DNA of 64,000 nucleotides from JBOIBN01 sp050739575. GTDB lineage: Bacteria; Pseudomonadota; Gammaproteobacteria; JAKDMP01. The notes below the pieces were generated by a model, which was given only the letters and a program-made list of their open reading frames with translations, ran no database searches and was not told the DNA's origin. Each line of letters starts with the position of its first letter. Positions within the stretch are counted from its first letter, which is position 1. Below, piece after piece: positions 35,806 to 44,404 of the stretch. The position numbers and the translations under genes are program-made. The DNA lies in the NCBI GenBank assembly GCA_050739575.1, contig JBOIBN010000002.1:1-64000 (forward strand), in the 5' to 3' direction.

Positions 35806-38379
35806 TCAGACTTCATCGGCGATTTCGGTGTGGAGGGCGCTTTCAAGCGCGGTGCGTGTGGTGGCATCGAGTGACCGGCCGTCGGCATCGGTGATGTGGA
35901 AAACATCTTCGGCCCGCTCGCCGATCGTCATGACCCGGGCCGCGCGCAGTTGAATCTTGCCGTGCTTGAAGGCGCGTGCCACCGCGGCGAGAAGACCGGG
36001 ATGGTCGCCGGCATGGAGCTCCAGCACGTCGTAGCGGCTCTCGGGATCCTTCGAGAAGGAAATTCGGGTCGGGGTCCGGAACAAGCGGACCTGACGCGGT
36101 GTGGGTCGGATAACGCGGTGCGGCGTTGCGGAGTCGCGTTCGAGTTCTTCCATCAGCGAGGTTTCGGTGCGTTCGATGCGTCGCGGATCTTCAATCGGGC
36201 TGCCGTCGGCTTCGAACACCAGATAGGTATCGAGCGTTGCTTCATCGCCGATCGGTACGCAGCGCGCAGCCGCAATGGTGAGCCCCAGTTGTGCAAGTAC
36301 GGCGGTGACGCGGGCGAAGGCAAAACTCTCGCGGGTGCAGTAGATGGCGATTGCCGTGCCCGTACCCAGGGGCGCCGCGCGCAGAAAAACGGCCGGCGGC
36401 CCGGCGGCGGCGAGCAGCGCACGGGTATGCCAGGAGATTTCTTCCGGCGTGTACCGCAAAAAGTAGTCGTCGCCGAACCTGTGCCAAAGCCGTGTTACGG
36501 CGGAGTTGCCGCCGCCCAGCAGTGCGCGTGCCTCGCGTTTACGCACGGCGATTTCGTTCGCTGCATCTGTCGGATGTTCGAGCCCGCGCCACAGAGCGCG
36601 GCTGCACCGCTGATAGAGTTCGCCGAAAAGCGCTTCGCGCCAGGCATTCCATAGCGCGGGGTTGGTGGCGTGCACGTCCGCCGCGGTAAGCACGTAAAGG
36701 TAATCGAGGCGACGCTGATCGCCCACGAGACGCGCGAAAGCGGCGGTGACCTCGGGGTCGGAAAGATCCGATTTCTGAGCCGTCACCGAAAGTGCCAGAT
36801 GATGTTGCACCAGCCAACCGACAAGTTCAGCGTCGCTGCGTGCGAGGCCGTGGTCGAGCGCAAAACTCCGGGCCTCGCGGGCGCCGAGTTGCGAATGATC
36901 GCCGCCGCGCCCCTTGGCGATGTCGTGAAACAGTGCCGCGAGAAAAATTACCTCCGGACGGTCGAGCCGCGCGGCGGCCGCACGCAGATCCGGGCGAGCC
37001 GGTTCAAAGCGGCCGTGGCACAGGCTTTCGACGTTGGCGAGCACGCGCAGAATGTGTTCATCCACCGTATAGACGTGGAAGAGGTCGTATTGCATGCGTC
37101 CGGCGACGCGAGCGAAGGCCGGCAGATAACGGCCGAGCACGCCGGTTTCGTGCATCGCCGCCATAGCTGCGGCGACCCGATTCGGAGCCGAAAACAGGGC
37201 CAGGAAAGCGGCGCGGTTGTCGGCATCACGACGAAAGGACGCGTCTATCAGAGGCAGCGCAGTGGCGATGGAGCGGTGGGCTCCAGGAGCGAGTCCGCGC
37301 AGGTGTGGATCGCGTTGCCAGTGAAGAAAAATCCCGAGCAGGAGCCGCGGGTTTTCGTGGGGCAGGTCAGGATGGTCGAAATCCAGCGCGGTGCCGCGGG
37401 CGAGGAATTCCGGCGTAAGCGTTCGCGCCTCGTCGCGCTCGTCGGCAAGACTCGCGAAGAGGAGATCGTTAAGATGGGCAATGTCGGCTGCGCTGCGGTA
37501 ATAGTCCTGCATCATCACCTCGACCGCCAGCGCACCGGAGCGGGGACGGTAGCCGAGCAGTTCCGCGGCGCGCGGCTGCAGGTCAAAAAGCAGACGATCT
37601 TCGCTCCGACCGGCAAGAGAATGCAGGGCAAGACGGATACGGGCGAGTACGCGGGCGGCGTGCGCGAGAGCCCGACGTTCTTCGACAAGGATCAGGCCCG
37701 CGCGTTCCAAGTCTGTGAGCGTGGGGCGGCGTCGGCCGAGATGGCGGGCGCCCAGCCAGTGCAGCGTGTTGAGATCGCGCAGTCCGCCCGGGCCCTCCTT
37801 GACGCTGGGTTCCAGTTTCTGAGTGGTGCCGTCGTAGCGGGCATAGCGCTCGGCTCGCTCGCGGCGTTTGGCCTTGAGGTAGGTGGTCTCGGGCCAGAGA
37901 TCCGGAGACGTGAGTAGCGTATCGAGTGCGCGTGCAAGCCGTCGCTCGCCCGCGAGGAGACGGGCTTCCGTCAGGGCGGTAAAAATGGTGGCATCGGCGG
38001 CGGCCTGGTGGGTTTCGCCCAGAGTGCGCACGCCGGATCCGACCTTGAGTCCGAGATCCCATAGACGGCGCACGAAGCGCTCCACGCCTTGGCTCGTTGC
38101 GGATGGGGTGGGCTCGGCCAGGATTACGGCAAGGTCGATGTCCGAGCCGGGATACAGCTCGCGCCGACCGTAGCCGCCGGTCGCGAACAGCGCCGCGCCA
38201 TTTCCGGACATGCTCTCGCTCCAAGCGGAGCGGATGACCGCGTCCACTGCCTGGGCGTGGCCGGCAAGAAGCTGAGCGGGAGACTTTCGCGCCGCGATGC
38301 CGGCGGCGAGGCTCGCGCGAGCCTGGTTCAGCGCCTCGAGGAGGGGATCGTCGCTGGCCTTAGTGGCTAAAGGTCTCAT
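35806..38379 (-). CDS. glnD: bifunctional uridylyltransferase/uridylyl-removing enzyme GlnD
   Basis: An 857-residue nitrogen sensor. The nucleotidyltransferase motif GGYGRRELYPGSDIDL is near residue 68, the HD phosphohydrolase motif (HDIAKGRGGDHSQLG) near 487, and two ACT domains lie at the C-terminus (the last beginning VLELHAGDHPGLLAAVARAF). It modifies PII proteins according to glutamine level. The start overlaps the map stop by 20 bases. Confidence 0.95.
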   Translation of the reverse strand: MRPLATKASDDPLLEALNQARASLAAGIAARKSPAQLLAGHAQAVDAVIRSAWSESMSGNGAALFATGGYGRRELYPGSDIDLAVILAEPTPSATSQGVERFVRRLWDLGLKVGSGVRTLGETHQAAADATIFTALTEARLLAGERRLARALDTLLTSPDLWPETTYLKAKRRERAERYARYDGTTQKLEPSVKEGPGGLRDLNTLHWLGARHLGRRRPTLTDLERAGLILVEERRALAHAARVLARIRLALHSLAGRSEDRLLFDLQPRAAELLGYRPRSGALAVEVMMQDYYRSAADIAHLNDLLFASLADERDEARTLTPEFLARGTALDFDHPDLPHENPRLLLGIFLHWQRDPHLRGLAPGAHRSIATALPLIDASFRRDADNRAAFLALFSAPNRVAAAMAAMHETGVLGRYLPAFARVAGRMQYDLFHVYTVDEHILRVLANVESLCHGRFEPARPDLRAAAARLDRPEVIFLAALFHDIAKGRGGDHSQLGAREARSFALDHGLARSDAELVGWLVQHHLALSVTAQKSDLSDPEVTAAFARLVGDQRRLDYLYVLTAADVHATNPALWNAWREALFGELYQRCSRALWRGLEHPTDAANEIAVRKREARALLGGGNSAVTRLWHRFGDDYFLRYTPEEISWHTRALLAAAGPPAVFLRAAPLGTGTAIAIYCTRESFAFARVTAVLAQLGLTIAAARCVPIGDEATLDTYLVFEADGSPIEDPRRIERTETSLMEELERDSATPHRVIRPTPRQVRLFRTPTRISFSKDPESRYDVLELHAGDHPGLLAAVARAFKHGKIQLRAARVMTIGERAEDVFHITDADGRSLDATTRTALESALHTEIADEV

Positions 38380-39133
38380 CCGCGCGCGCGGTCAGCACGT
38401 CAAAGCCGTTGTGGGTTACAAGCACGGTATGTTCCCATTGGGCGGACAGCGAATGGTCCTTGGTGACGACGGTCCAGCCGTCCGGGAGGAGTTTCGTGTG
38501 GCGTTTGCCGGCGTTTACCATGGGCTCGATGGTGAAGGTCATGCCCGGTTCGAGCGCAAGGCCCGTATCCGGCTCGCCGTAGTGCAGCACTTGCGGATCC
38601 TCGTGGTAGCCTCGGCCGATGCCATGCCCGCAGTATTCGCGCACGATCGAATAGCCGCGCGACTCGGCGTGGCGCTGGATGGCATAACCGATGTCGCCCA
38701 GGCGTGTGCCTGGACGTACCATCTCGAGCCCGATTTTCATCGCCTCGTAAGTCGTTTCCACCAAGCGACGGGCCTGCACTGAGGGTTCGCCCACAAAGTA
38801 CATGCGGCTGGTGTCGCCGTAAAAACCGTCCATGATCACCGCGGTGTCGATGTTGATGATGTCACCGTCCCTGAGTCGTTTGTCGCCCGGGATGCCATGA
38901 CAGACCACATGGTTGACCGAGGCACAGATGGTTTTCGGAAAGCCGCGATAACCGACGTTGGCGGGAATGACCTTCTGCACGTTTACAATGTGTTCGTGGC
39001 AGATTGCATCGAGTTCGTCGGTGCTGATGCCGGAGCGGACGTGCGGCGCCACCACGTCGAGTACCTCGGCTGTCAGGTGTGCGGCTTGGCGCATTTTTTC
39101 GATTTCTTCCGGCGTTTTGACGGTGATGGCCAT
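38360..39133 (-). CDS. map: methionine aminopeptidase, type I
   Basis: A 257-residue enzyme that removes initiator methionine. The ATG at 39133 has GGAGGG upstream. Metal ligands are in NIDTAVIMDGFYGDTSRMYF, the catalytic His in EYCGHGIGRGYHEDP, and glutamates in TFTIEPMV and the C-terminal SAQWEHTV. It is divergent from rpsB, the standard arrangement in proteobacteria. Confidence 0.96.
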   Translation of the reverse strand: MAITVKTPEEIEKMRQAAHLTAEVLDVVAPHVRSGISTDELDAICHEHIVNVQKVIPANVGYRGFPKTICASVNHVVCHGIPGDKRLRDGDIINIDTAVIMDGFYGDTSRMYFVGEPSVQARRLVETTYEAMKIGLEMVRPGTRLGDIGYAIQRHAESRGYSIVREYCGHGIGRGYHEDPQVLHYGEPDTGLALEPGMTFTIEPMVNAGKRHTKLLPDGWTVVTKDHSLSAQWEHTVLVTHNGFDVLTARADETFSH

Positions 39134-39162
39134 GCGGCCCTCCGGGCGGATCGCAATAGTTA

Positions 39163-39192
39163 TTGTATCGTCGAAAGCGCTCAGGTTAGAAT
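39163..39192 (+). promoter_or_regulatory. candidate sigma-70 promoter for rpsB
   Basis: TTGTAT (39163-39168) and TAGAAT (39187-39192) are separated by 18 nt in the divergent map-rpsB spacer, which would give a leader of about 130 nt before rpsB. Match to consensus is fair, not proof. Confidence 0.4.
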
Positions 39193-39245
39193 AAGCCAAT
39201 TAATTCCACACACGCGCCGACACATGCGGCCGGGTGCCCCGCCTC

Positions 39246-39274
39246 CGATCCCTTCATGACTGATGATGAAGGAT
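39246..39274 (+). promoter_or_regulatory. rpsB leader hairpin, possible S2 autoregulation site
   Basis: GATCCCTTCAT (39246-39256) pairs with ATGAAGGATC (39265-39274), with a bulged C. It lies about 60 nt before the rpsB start. In gammaproteobacteria S2 represses its own operon through a leader structure; this hairpin is at the right place but I have not matched it to the known motif. Confidence 0.4.
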
Positions 39275-39332
39275 CAGAGAGCGGGGTTGTCGCATGGGAC
39301 GCGTGGAGGCTCAACCCGGACGGAGATTGACT

Positions 39333-40367
39333 ATGGCAACCGTATCCATGCGCAGCATGCTCGAGGCGGGCGTGCATTTCGGCCATCAGACCCGATTCTG
39401 GAATCCGAAGATGGCGCCCTACATCTTCGGGCACCGCAGTCGAATCCACATCATCAACCTCGAAGCGACGGTGCCGTTGCTCGAGGAGGCCGGCAATTAT
39501 CTCTCCAAACTGGCAGCTCAGGGCGGACAAGTGCTGTTCGTCGGCACCAAGCGGGCGGCGCACGACGTCATTCCACGCGAGGCGGCCCGTTGCAACATGC
39601 CGTACGTGAACCAGCGCTGGCTGGGCGGTACGCTTACCAACTTTGCAACCATCCGTCGCTCGGTCAAGCGCCTGCTCGAACTCGAAGCCATGATCGAGGA
39701 CGGGACACTGGAGCGCCTGATCAAGAAGGAGGCGGTCGGCTTGCGCCGCGAGCAGGGGAAGCTCGAAAACAGCCTCGGCGGCATCCGCGGCATGGAATCC
39801 CTGCCGGATGCCTTGTTCGTGGTAGACGTCGGTTACGAAAAAATCGCGGTTGCAGAGGCCAACAAGCTCGGTATTCCAGTGATCGGAATTGTGGATACCA
39901 ACAACAGCCCTGACGGTGTGGATTACGTCATTCCCGGCAACGACGACGCCATTTCAGCGATCGAGTTGTTCGTAAGCGCCGCCGCGGATGCCCTGATTGC
40001 CGGGCGCGAAACACTGCCGGTGATCGAAGGCGATGCCGAGGACTTCGTCGAAGAAGAAGAGGTCCAGAAAATTACGCACCGCCAGCGGCCACGCACGGCC
40101 CGCGCCAGGACTGGGGAGGACGCATCAGCTTCCAAACCGGCTCCGCGCAAGCGCACGTCAAAGCCCCCCAAGGGGTCGCCCGATCAGCCGGTTGCCGATG
40201 AGCCCGCCGCGGAGGACTCCGCCGAGTCTGGACCCAGACCGCAGCCGAAATCCAGGATCCGCGCGAAGCCAAAGGCTAAGGCAACAGCGAAAGCAGAGGG
40301 TGTGGTCGAGTCGAATGCGGCCGAGTTCGTTGGCGAACCCGAAACTGACGAATCTGAAGATGAGTAA
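39333..40367 (+). CDS. rpsB: 30S ribosomal protein S2 with long C-terminal extension
   Basis: A 344-residue S2; the ATG at 39333 has GGAG upstream. Residues 1-240 are canonical (MLEAGVHFGHQTRFWNPKM, PYVNQRWLGGTLTNF, IVDTNNSPDGVDYVIPGNDD). E. coli S2 has 241 residues, so about 100 extra residues follow. This tail begins with an acidic patch (FVEEEEVQK), continues with lysine/arginine/proline/alanine-rich sequence (RKRTSKPPKG, KSRIRAKPKAKATAK) and ends with an acidic stretch (ETDESEDE). Confidence 0.95.
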   Translation: MATVSMRSMLEAGVHFGHQTRFWNPKMAPYIFGHRSRIHIINLEATVPLLEEAGNYLSKLAAQGGQVLFVGTKRAAHDVIPREAARCNMPYVNQRWLGGTLTNFATIRRSVKRLLELEAMIEDGTLERLIKKEAVGLRREQGKLENSLGGIRGMESLPDALFVVDVGYEKIAVAEANKLGIPVIGIVDTNNSPDGVDYVIPGNDDAISAIELFVSAAADALIAGRETLPVIEGDAEDFVEEEEVQKITHRQRPRTARARTGEDASASKPAPRKRTSKPPKGSPDQPVADEPAAEDSAESGPRPQPKSRIRAKPKAKATAKAEGVVESNAAEFVGEPETDESEDE

Positions 40368-40391
40368 GAACGGGATTGAATGGAGGAACGG

Positions 40392-41267
40392 ATGAGCATC
40401 AGCGCTGCACAAGTCAAGGCGCTGCGCGAGCGCACCGGTGCCGGCATGATGGAATGCAAGAAAGCCTTGACCGAAACTGGAGGTGATCTCGAAGCTGCGG
40501 TCGAGTTCATGCGCAAGGCCGGACTCGCCAAGGCCGACAAACGATCCGCCCGCACCGCGGCCGAGGGCCGGATTGCGCTGGCGGCAAACAACAGAGCCGC
40601 GGCCATGGTCGAGATCAACAGCGAGACCGATTTTGTCGCCGGGGGTCAGGATCTGGCAATCTTTGCAGACGCGGTCGCGGCACTCGTGCTCGCGGCGGCG
40701 CCGACGGATGTGGAGGAGTTGTCCGCGCTGCATCTGCCCATGGGCGGAACGGTAGACGCGCTCCGGCGTGAACTGGTCGCGAAACTCGGCGAAAACATTG
40801 CCGTGCGCCGTATCGCCCGCCTGGCGACTGAGACGGGGGTAATCGGCCGCTATCTGCACGGTATCCGAATCGGGGTGCTGGTCGAACTCGAAGGCGGTGA
40901 CGAAGACCTGGCCAAGGATGTCGCCATGCATATCGCTGCGAGCCGGCCGATCTGCGTGACGCCCGAACATCTGCCCGAGGATCTTCTTGCGCGGGAACGC
41001 GAGATTCATCGCGCCCAGGCCGAGGCGAGCGGCAAGCCCCCCGCAATCGTTGCGAAGATGGTCGAAGGGCGTGTGGCGAAATATGCCAATGAAATGGCGC
41101 TCACAGGGCAGCCTTTCGTGAAAAACCCTGATCACACGGTTGGTACGCTGTTGGAGTCGAATGGCGCACGCGTACACGGTTTCGCGCGTTTCGAGGTGGG
41201 CGAGGGCATCGAGAAGGAAGAAACGGACTTCGCAGCAGAAGTCATGGCCCAGGCGCGAGGCCGTTAG
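40392..41267 (+). CDS. tsf: translation elongation factor Ts
   Basis: A 291-residue nucleotide-exchange factor for EF-Tu. The start has GGAGGAACGG upstream. The N-terminal UBA-like domain (VKALRERTGAGMMECKKAL) and the core motif SETDFVAGG are present; the C-terminal coiled coil and final helices (EGIEKEETDFAAEV) complete the length. It follows rpsB with 24 nt between. Confidence 0.97.
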   Translation: MSISAAQVKALRERTGAGMMECKKALTETGGDLEAAVEFMRKAGLAKADKRSARTAAEGRIALAANNRAAAMVEINSETDFVAGGQDLAIFADAVAALVLAAAPTDVEELSALHLPMGGTVDALRRELVAKLGENIAVRRIARLATETGVIGRYLHGIRIGVLVELEGGDEDLAKDVAMHIAASRPICVTPEHLPEDLLAREREIHRAQAEASGKPPAIVAKMVEGRVAKYANEMALTGQPFVKNPDHTVGTLLESNGARVHGFARFEVGEGIEKEETDFAAEVMAQARGR

Positions 41268-41283
41268 GCCCGGCGGGCTCGAA

Positions 41284-42063
41284 ATGGACACGCCGGCGAA
41301 AAGCGGGAGAAAGGCAGGGCGCCCCGCTGCCTGTCGCCGCGTGGTTCTCAAGCTTTCCGGCGAAGCACTGATGGGCGATGCCGAATACGGCATAGACCCG
41401 CAGATGCTCTCGCGGCTCGCCGCCGAAATCGGCGAGGCACACAAGCTGGATGTGCAGCTTGCGATCGTGATCGGTGGAGGCAATCTCTTTCGCGGGGCGG
41501 GACTCGCTCAACACGGCATGGATCGCGTGACCGGCGACCACATGGGCATGCTCGCGACGGTGATGAACGCACTCGCCCTGCAAGGCGCACTCGAACGCAG
41601 CGGGCTCGAGGTTCGGGTCATGTCGGCAATCCGCATCAATGAGGTCTGCGAAGACTTCATCCGCCGCCGAGCGATCCGTCATCTCGAAAAGGGGCGGGTG
41701 ATCGTTCTCGCCGCCGGCACCGGCAATCCCTATTTCACGACCGACACCGCGGCGAGCCTGCGCGCTGCGGAAATCGGCGCCGATCTGCTCGCCAAGGGCA
41801 CCAAGGTGGACGGCGTGTACGATGCAGACCCCGTAAAGCATCCCGAGGCGCGCCGTTACTCCCGGCTCGGTTTCGATCGGGCGATAGACGAACGGCTCGC
41901 GGTGATGGATACGACGGCACTGGTGATGTGCCGCGAACGTGCGCTGCCGCTCAGGGTTTTTCCCATTTACACTCCCGGCGCTTTTGTGCGCATCCTGGAG
42001 GGGGACGACGTCGGCACGCTGGTTACCAACGGAGACGAATATGATTACGTTGTTCCAGGTTGA
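41284..42063 (+). CDS. pyrH: uridylate kinase
   Basis: A 259-residue UMP kinase: VVLKLSGEALMG near residue 20, VIGGGNLFRG near 62, GTGNPYFTTDTAA near 150 and a late TKVDGVYDADP. Conversion of UMP to UDP feeds pyrimidine nucleotides. The start at 41284 is set by conservation; the frame is open further upstream within tsf. Confidence 0.95.
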   Translation: MDTPAKSGRKAGRPAACRRVVLKLSGEALMGDAEYGIDPQMLSRLAAEIGEAHKLDVQLAIVIGGGNLFRGAGLAQHGMDRVTGDHMGMLATVMNALALQGALERSGLEVRVMSAIRINEVCEDFIRRRAIRHLEKGRVIVLAAGTGNPYFTTDTAASLRAAEIGADLLAKGTKVDGVYDADPVKHPEARRYSRLGFDRAIDERLAVMDTTALVMCRERALPLRVFPIYTPGAFVRILEGDDVGTLVTNGDEYDYVVPG

Positions 42064-42092
42064 TCGGTCTGCAGCAGGCAGGAAGTGTTGAG

Positions 42093-42653
42093 ATGACGGC
42101 CGACGCCATACATCGCGACGCCGATGAGCGCATGGACAAGAGCCTTGTGGCGCTGCGCGAAGCCTTTGCCAAGATTCGTACCGGACGTGCGCACACCAGT
42201 CTGCTCGACCATCTGCGCGTCGAGTATTACGGCGCCGAAGTGCCCTTGAGCCAGGTGGCGAACGTGACGGTGCTGGATGCCCGCACGCTTTCCATCGCGC
42301 CATGGGACAAGCAGATGGTGCCGGTAATCGAGAAGGCCGTCATGAATGCCGATCTCGGCCTCAATCCTGTTGCTGCCGGTACCGTCATGCGCGTGCCGCT
42401 GCCCTCGCTCACCGAAGAGCGCCGTCGTGAACTGGTGCGGGTGGTGCGTCAGGAAGCGGAGGGCGCCCGCGTCGCGGTACGCAATGTACGCCGCGACGCA
42501 CTCGGCGGGCTGAAGGAACTCGTACGCAAAAAGGAAATCACGGAGGATGACGAACGCCGGAATGCCGAGGCCATGCAGAAAATCACCGATCGCCACGTCG
42601 CACGGATCGAGGAACTTTTGCAGGCCAAGGAAGCCGAACTGATGGAGGTCTAA
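42093..42653 (+). CDS. frr: ribosome recycling factor
   Basis: A 186-residue protein of the normal length (185), with the domain I helix KIRTGRAHTSLL and the LTEERRRELVRVVRQEAEGARVAVRNVRRD hinge region. It works with EF-G to split post-termination ribosomes. The ATG at 42093 has GGAAG upstream; the gene starts 30 nt after pyrH. Confidence 0.97.
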   Translation: MTADAIHRDADERMDKSLVALREAFAKIRTGRAHTSLLDHLRVEYYGAEVPLSQVANVTVLDARTLSIAPWDKQMVPVIEKAVMNADLGLNPVAAGTVMRVPLPSLTEERRRELVRVVRQEAEGARVAVRNVRRDALGGLKELVRKKEITEDDERRNAEAMQKITDRHVARIEELLQAKEAELMEV

Positions 42654-42670
42654 AGGTTGTTGCCAACCTT
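42653..42670 (+). terminator. short hairpin at the end of frr
   Basis: AAGGTTG (42653-42659) and CAACCTT (42664-42670) form a perfect 7-bp stem with a TTGC loop overlapping the frr stop codon, without a T tract, so termination would be weak. The rest of the spacer to uppS (to 42825) shows no gene. Confidence 0.3.
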
Positions 42671-42825
42671 GCTTCACCTATGCCGATGGAATTCTGCGGA
42701 CCTTCTTTTGGAAGTCGGCCGGTGGTTGCCTAGTGGTGCATGTCGAGCAGAGAAAATCCAACCTCGTTCTTTCACACGTCGTCTGATGATTCCTTGCGTG
42801 ACGTCATGATCGCCGCCCCGACCGG

Positions 42826-43611
42826 ATGAACCGCGTGTCTCGATCGGTTTCGGTTCGAGCGCTCGAACAAGCCGAGGAGCCCGTCGCTGTCGTGCCCCGG
42901 CATCTTGCCGTCATCATGGACGGCAATGGCCGCTGGGCGGAACGTCGCGGACTGCCGCGCCGTTCCGGACATCAGGCGGGGCAAAAGGCCGTGCGCGCGC
43001 TCGTGCGCAGCGCCGGCGAGCGTAGTATTCGTCATCTCACGCTGTTTGCATTCTCCAGCGAAAACTGGCGCCGCCCGAATACCGAAGTGGATGCGCTGAT
43101 GGCGCTTTTTCTGCAGGCGTTGCGGCGCGAGGTTGCCGAACTCAACGACAACAATGTACGGCTGGACTTCATCGGTGCGCGTGAACAGCTTTCGCTGCGC
43201 CTGCAAACCGCCATGCGCGAGGCCGAGATCACGACCGCGGGCAATGACGGTCTGGAAGTGCATGTCGCCGTAAGCTACGGCGGGCGCTGGGACATCGTGG
43301 CAGCGGCAAGAAAACTGGCCGCGGAGGCCGCCGCGGGACGTCTTGCGCCGGAGGCGATAGATGAGGAAATCCTGCGCGAAAACATGGCGCTCGCAACGGT
43401 GCCCGACCCGGACCTGTTCATCCGCACCGGCGGGGAGTATCGGATCAGCAACTTCCTGCTCTGGAATCTGGCCTATACCGAGTTTTATTTCACTGAAACG
43501 CTCTGGCCCGACTTCGACGCAGCGACGCTGGATGAGGCGCTGGCCGACTATGCTCGTCGTCAGCGACGTTTTGGGCGGGTGGCGGCCGTGGGACGCAGTC
43601 GTCATGCTTAG
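42826..43611 (+). CDS. uppS: di-trans,poly-cis-undecaprenyl-diphosphate synthase
   Basis: A 261-residue cis-prenyltransferase: the catalytic aspartate and phosphate-binding residues in HLAVIMDGNGRWA, then FAFSSENWRRP, and C-terminal DPDLFIRTGGEYRISNFLLWN with NLAYTEFYF. It makes the C55 lipid carrier for peptidoglycan and O-antigen. Its last bases overlap the cdsA start by 8 nt. Confidence 0.96.
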   Translation: MNRVSRSVSVRALEQAEEPVAVVPRHLAVIMDGNGRWAERRGLPRRSGHQAGQKAVRALVRSAGERSIRHLTLFAFSSENWRRPNTEVDALMALFLQALRREVAELNDNNVRLDFIGAREQLSLRLQTAMREAEITTAGNDGLEVHVAVSYGGRWDIVAAARKLAAEAAAGRLAPEAIDEEILRENMALATVPDPDLFIRTGGEYRISNFLLWNLAYTEFYFTETLWPDFDAATLDEALADYARRQRRFGRVAAVGRSRHA

Positions 43612-44404
43612 GACCCGCCTGCTCGCAGCGGCCGTGCTGTTGCCGGCTGCCATTGCCTGGGCCCTGTGGGCCCCGCTCATGGTCTATGCCGGCGTTGCCG
43701 CCTTGTTCGTACTGATAGGAGCCTGGGAATGGTCTGGCCTTGCGGGTTTGCGCCTCCCGGTCGTCCGGATTATCTATCTGCTGCTTGCGTTGGTGCTGAT
43801 GGCGCTCGGCTGGTTGGCCTTGAGCGATAACGTCATAGCGGGAGATCTGCTGTGGGCATTTCTTCTTTTCTGGCTGCTGGCAGCGCTGGAGCTTGCCCGT
43901 GGACCGCTCTCGGCATCGCGCAGAGGTCTTGCCGCGCAGGGATTTCTGGTGCTGGTTCCGGCCTGGTTCGCGATGGTTGCGATTCGTCTCCGCCCCGAGG
44001 GGGCGGAATTGGTTTTGGCGCTGTTGCTTATTGTCTGGGCGGCCGATGCCGGCGCCTATTTCGCGGGAAAGGCGTGGGGCTTGCGCCGCATCGCGCCGGC
44101 GCTTTCGCCCGGCAAGACATGGGAAGGGTTCGCCGGCGGTCTTGCGGCGGCCGCTCTGGCCGGTGCCGTGACGAGTTTGTGGTGCCCCGTTTCTCCCGTT
44201 GTTTTGATCCCGCTCGCCCTGACCGTGACAGTCTTTTCTCTGATCGGCGACCTTGCGGAAAGCCGGCTCAAGCGGAGCGCCGGGGCCAAGGACAGCGGTC
44301 GGCTGATTCCCGGCCATGGCGGGCTCCTCGACCGGATAGACAGCCTGACGGCTGCGGCGCCCGTGTTCGCCCTGGGGCTCGGTCTCGTGGGAGCCGCGCG
44401 ATGA
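43604..44404 (+). CDS. cdsA: phosphatidate cytidylyltransferase
   Basis: A 266-residue, multi-pass enzyme making CDP-diacylglycerol. The family signature SRLKRSAGAKDSGRLIPGHGG lies near the C-terminus, with the preceding ADAGAYFAGKAWG and PALSPGKTWEGF motifs and about eight hydrophobic helices. Start 43604 is chosen because it gives a short cytoplasmic lead and overlaps uppS by 8 bases. Confidence 0.94.
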   Translation: MLRTRLLAAAVLLPAAIAWALWAPLMVYAGVAALFVLIGAWEWSGLAGLRLPVVRIIYLLLALVLMALGWLALSDNVIAGDLLWAFLLFWLLAALELARGPLSASRRGLAAQGFLVLVPAWFAMVAIRLRPEGAELVLALLLIVWAADAGAYFAGKAWGLRRIAPALSPGKTWEGFAGGLAAAALAGAVTSLWCPVSPVVLIPLALTVTVFSLIGDLAESRLKRSAGAKDSGRLIPGHGGLLDRIDSLTAAAPVFALGLGLVGAAR

